From CAYUIS01 sp964444825 (GTDB lineage: Bacteria > Chloroflexota > Anaerolineae > B4-G1): a stretch of 8,104 bases of DNA. Position 1 is the first letter of the stretch. Every line of letters starts with the position of its first letter. A program made the translations under genes and the position numbers. The notes beneath the pieces are model-generated. The model searched no databases. It saw only the letters and a program-made list of their open reading frames with translations, and had not been told where the DNA came from. Positions 5,885 to 8,104 of the stretch are shown here, one piece after another. Where the stretch lies: contig CAYUIS010000186.1 of the NCBI GenBank assembly GCA_964444825.1, forward strand, positions 1 to 8,104. The letters are read 5' to 3'.

Positions 5885-6874
5885 ATGGCGATAAAGGGGC
5901 GTTGTGATGCACTCGTCGTCGCCTTGGGCTTCTGTCTCTTTCTGACCGGATGTGGTGGCGGGTCTGTGCCAGGGATTGTGCCGGACACAGCTTACGACCA
6001 GATGCCTCTCTTGCTGGCCCGGCCCTTTTTTAACGCGGGATATGAACTGGCAGGCTACCAAGAGTTTGATGCTGATGGGGATGGTCTGCCAGAGGCGCTG
6101 GCGGTTGTGACTCTGAGAGTTCCGGCTGAGGATGCTTTTCTGGGCGGTTCTGGCGTTCTGTTGTTTAGTCGGCCTGGGGGGGGCTGGGTTCGGACTGACG
6201 AGTGGAAACTGGATGGAGTTAACGCCAGCACCGAGTGGCGTGACTTGACCGGCGACGGTCTTGCGGAATTGCTGGTGGTCACTGAGGGGGCCGATAGACA
6301 GCGGGGAGACTTTGTGACCCCTCTGCGATACACAGACGACTTGACCGTCTTTCGCTATACGCCCGATCTGTACTTGGTGGGATTGGGCAAGTTTAGCAGC
6401 AGCCTGGCCGGCGTGACGCGCCCGAGATCGACGGTGGTGAACTGGGAGGGGCAATCGGCCGTTCAGACCCGACGTGATCTCCCACCGGCTGGCTCCCCGG
6501 TGTGGCAACCGGTGCGTGTCGAGACGTTTGCCTGGAATGGACAAGAGTTTGCCAGCGTGCAGTTGGAAGATCGGCGACGCGTGTCACCTGTCGTTGTTTG
6601 GGTCTTGCGCCGGAATGCTCCCTGGGCGGCGGGCGCGCTGGCGCTGGGTAGCGTTCTGAGCCTGGCCACAGTCCTGATCCGGCGCCGTCTCCGTTTGTCG
6701 GAGCGGTGGGCTGTCGCCAGCGCTGCCCTGGTGTTGGTCGTGGGAGGGATTGGGTTGGGGCTGGCGGTGGAGTGGTTGTGCGTTCCAGGGCTCGTTCTGG
6801 CTGGGCTTTTGGGGATAGCGGGTGGGAGGCAGGTCGTCGCGCGACTGGCCGTCAAGCGGGAGGGTGGAGCATAG
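5885..6874 (+). CDS. lipoprotein with FG-GAP-like repeats and three C-terminal membrane spans
   Basis: This 329-residue protein is of unrecognised family. A short hydrophobic signal (9-20) ends in the lipobox L20-T21-G22-C23, so Cys23 is probably lipidated after signal peptidase II cleavage. Two acidic-loop repeats follow: FDADGDGLPEALAVV (61-75) and RDLTGDGLAELLVV (119-132). They resemble the calcium-binding loop and following strand of FG-GAP/VCBS blades, but two copies are too few for a full propeller. Residues 150-233 are mixed strand-like sequence. Three hydrophobic segments lie near 247-265, 275-296 and 298-313. The arginine-rich loop RRRLRLSER (266-274) and the basic tail fit a cytoplasmic location by the positive-inside rule, leaving the main domain outside. 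GAGGA 9 bases upstream supports ATG 5885. It lies 36 bases after the glycosidase gene, so it may share its transcript, and 68 bases before a kinase gene. A sensory role with that kinase is speculative. Confidence 0.75.
   Translation: MAIKGRCDALVVALGFCLFLTGCGGGSVPGIVPDTAYDQMPLLLARPFFNAGYELAGYQEFDADGDGLPEALAVVTLRVPAEDAFLGGSGVLLFSRPGGGWVRTDEWKLDGVNASTEWRDLTGDGLAELLVVTEGADRQRGDFVTPLRYTDDLTVFRYTPDLYLVGLGKFSSSLAGVTRPRSTVVNWEGQSAVQTRRDLPPAGSPVWQPVRVETFAWNGQEFASVQLEDRRRVSPVVVWVLRRNAPWAAGALALGSVLSLATVLIRRRLRLSERWAVASAALVLVVGGIGLGLAVEWLCVPGLVLAGLLGIAGGRQVVARLAVKREGGA
6176..6183 (+). repeat. run of eight G in the lipoprotein gene
   Basis: Eight consecutive guanines encode part of Pro-Gly-Gly-Gly-Trp near residues 97-101. 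Such tracts are prone to slippage. A one-base change would break the gene before its membrane spans. Confidence 0.9.
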
Positions 6875-6942
6875 CCGCTTTCCTGTCTGCGATGGGTGAT
6901 GGGGAAACAGGCGGGCCTGGTTCTTGTTTCGAATGAAGCAAT

Positions 6943-8097
6943 ATGGACTTTGAAGAGATTCTGGATCGGTACGGGGAGAAAATGACGCTGGCTCCGGGCG
7001 AGGTTCTGTGCCGTCAGGGCTCGGTGAGCGATGGTGCATACTACCTCAGATCCGGGTGGTTGGGGGTGTACTGGGAGGAGGGCGGCGAGCCCTATCTCCT
7101 TTCGATCATAGCGCCCGGAGAGATGGTGGGCGAAATTGGAGCGGCCACCGGGCAGCCGCGAGTGGCCACTGTAATGGCTGCCAGGGAATGTGAGGTGGTT
7201 CACATCTCCGATGCTGATTTCCAGCGGGCGATGCAAGAGGCGCCGGCACTGGTGGCCAAAGTTGTCGGCACGATGGGGGAACGGCTCGCCTACGCGGACG
7301 TGGTGCGGATCACGATGAGTCAGTCATATCACCGGGCGGCAGATCGGGTGCGGGCCCTGCGCTCGGAAAAGACCCGTTTGGAGGAACTTTTGCGTCTGAG
7401 GGAGGAGATGTCGGACATGATCGTCCACGATCTCCGCAACCCTCTTGGGGTGATCAAGACAGGCTTGGATCTATTGGCGCGCGTCCAGGTTGTGGAGAGC
7501 GATTCCGAGTACTCGGTCCACGTGATACATACAATAAGACAGTCGACCAAGCGTATGCAGCGTTTGGTGGACACATTGCTGGACATCGCGCGCCTGGAAA
7601 AAGGGGCGATGGCCCTCAGTATGGGGCCCATAGATCTGGGCGTTGTGGTGGAGAACACGGTGGCCGATCTGTTGCCCTTGGCTGAGAAAGGGGACGTCAC
7701 GCTGGACAGCAGACTACCGGAAGGTTTGCCTTTGACCCTAGCCGATCGGGATGTAGTCGAGCGCGTGTTGGTCAATTTGGTGGACAACGCCCTCCAGTTC
7801 ACTCCTCCCGATGGCCAGGTGTGGGTGGAAGCTCAGGCTGAGGGAGAGAGTGTGCGGGTTGACGTGGTAGATACCGGCGCTGGCGTCCCTCCTGAGGAGC
7901 GGACACGTGTCTTTGAAAAGTTTACCCGAGGGCGTGGCAGGCGGGGCAGTCAAGGGGGCGTCGGACTAGGATTGACCTTCTGCCAGATGGCGGTTGAGGC
8001 CCACGGTGGACGGATCTGGATCGAAGATGGTCCTGATGGAAAGGGTAGTCGCTTTATCTTTACTCTCCCTCAGGCTCACAAGGCCGCTGATGGCTGA
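6943..8097 (+). CDS. soluble histidine kinase with N-terminal cyclic-nucleotide-binding-type domain
   Basis: This is a 384-residue sensor kinase. Residues 1-115 form a Crp/cNMP-type beta-roll: LAPGEVLCRQG (16-26), IAPGEMVGEIGAATG (56-70), PRVATVMA (72-79) and CEVVHIS (83-89). E64 and R73 match the phosphate-cassette Glu and Arg of CAP by position, but the Ser after the Arg is Val, so the ligand is uncertain. A coiled-coil-like linker covers about 130-158. The HisKA H-box has His162 in VHDLRNPL. The ATPase domain has the N-box NLVDNALQF (278-286), G1 box DTGAG (310-314), the FEKFTRG motif (324-330) and G2 box GGVGLGL (338-344). There is no membrane span, so it should be cytoplasmic. It would autophosphorylate His162 and pass phosphate to a response regulator. 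The next gene begins within its stop codon region by the 8-base overlap, a place where a regulator is common. The Shine-Dalgarno before ATG 6943 is poor, so initiation may be weak. Confidence 0.88.
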   Translation: MDFEEILDRYGEKMTLAPGEVLCRQGSVSDGAYYLRSGWLGVYWEEGGEPYLLSIIAPGEMVGEIGAATGQPRVATVMAARECEVVHISDADFQRAMQEAPALVAKVVGTMGERLAYADVVRITMSQSYHRAADRVRALRSEKTRLEELLRLREEMSDMIVHDLRNPLGVIKTGLDLLARVQVVESDSEYSVHVIHTIRQSTKRMQRLVDTLLDIARLEKGAMALSMGPIDLGVVVENTVADLLPLAEKGDVTLDSRLPEGLPLTLADRDVVERVLVNLVDNALQFTPPDGQVWVEAQAEGESVRVDVVDTGAGVPPEERTRVFEKFTRGRGRRGSQGGVGLGLTFCQMAVEAHGGRIWIEDGPDGKGSRFIFTLPQAHKAADG

Positions 8098-8104
8098 CCT
8101 AGCA
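8090..8104 (+). CDS. 5' end of a further gene, cut by the window end
   Basis: ATG 8090 opens a frame reading Met-Ala-Asp-Leu-Ala to the window edge, with AAGG 6 bases upstream. The overlap with the kinase stop is the same ATGGCTGA seen at 2288 and 4211, where clear genes begin. A response regulator would be the usual partner here, but five residues cannot identify it. Confidence 0.45.

Noticed and set aside
5862..5885. Direct repeat CCGAGTA at 5862 and 5879 as an operator
   Set aside because: Seven bases repeated once at a 17-base offset, with the second copy running into the start codon, is too little to support a binding site.
6904..6930. Inverted repeat GAAACA/TGTTTC with inner AGGC/GCCT before the kinase gene as a terminator
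   Set aside because: There is no T tract after it, the loop is uneven, and the stem is short; it is at most a weak leader hairpin.
5708..7236. Two long minus-strand open frames opposite the GH1 end, lipoprotein and kinase genes
   Set aside because: They are rich in Arg, Pro and Ser with no motif, and the plus-strand genes over the same bases have signal, membrane and kinase motifs.

Overview
The window is a dense, one-directional stretch from what looks like an anaerobic or facultative member of the Chloroflexota (Anaerolineae-like). That assignment is an inference. It rests on the moderately high GC content, a tungsten-type aldehyde oxidoreductase with a polyferredoxin partner, a cytoplasmic family 1 glycosidase, a DUF2270 membrane protein, and a cyclic-nucleotide-type domain fused to a histidine kinase. 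No rRNA or other marker gene is present to confirm it. All seven complete genes and the start of an eighth lie on the + strand. No non-coding stretch exceeds about 135 bases. I see no tRNA, rRNA, CRISPR array, insertion sequence or intrinsic terminator.

Region 1 (1-3328) is a redox block. A promoter-like TAGGCA-17-TATAAT pair precedes a four-cluster [4Fe-4S] ferredoxin (108-542). This overlaps the gene for the catalytic subunit of an aldehyde:ferredoxin oxidoreductase (AOR) family tungsten enzyme (529-2295). That gene overlaps a membrane protein (2288-3328) that joins a DUF2270 membrane domain to a DUF2179 (YitT C-terminal type) soluble domain. The first two genes plausibly form an AorA/AorB-like two-subunit enzyme. 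The role of the third is unknown.

Region 2 (3329-5848) begins with a 134-base leader holding a second promoter candidate and small inverted repeats. It is followed by an orphan ParA/Soj-type ATPase (3463-4218) whose 3' end overlaps a GH1 beta-glycosidase gene (4211-5848). The glycosidase carries an unusual acidic N-terminal extension of about 105 residues with a duplicated VLGxDPFEDADxxW motif. A ParA ATPase translationally coupled to a glycosidase with no ParB is the most unexpected arrangement here. A positioning or scaffolding relation is a testable guess.

Region 3 (5885-8104) encodes a predicted lipoprotein with two FG-GAP/calcium-loop-like repeats and three C-terminal membrane spans. 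It is followed by a soluble histidine kinase with an N-terminal cyclic-nucleotide-binding-type domain. The kinase gene overlaps the start of a further gene cut by the window end, possibly its response regulator.

Three junctions (2288, 4211, 8090) use the same 8-base overlap ATGGCTGA, so the upstream protein ends in Asp-Gly and the downstream one starts Met-Ala. This suggests translational coupling and ties ParA to the glycosidase.
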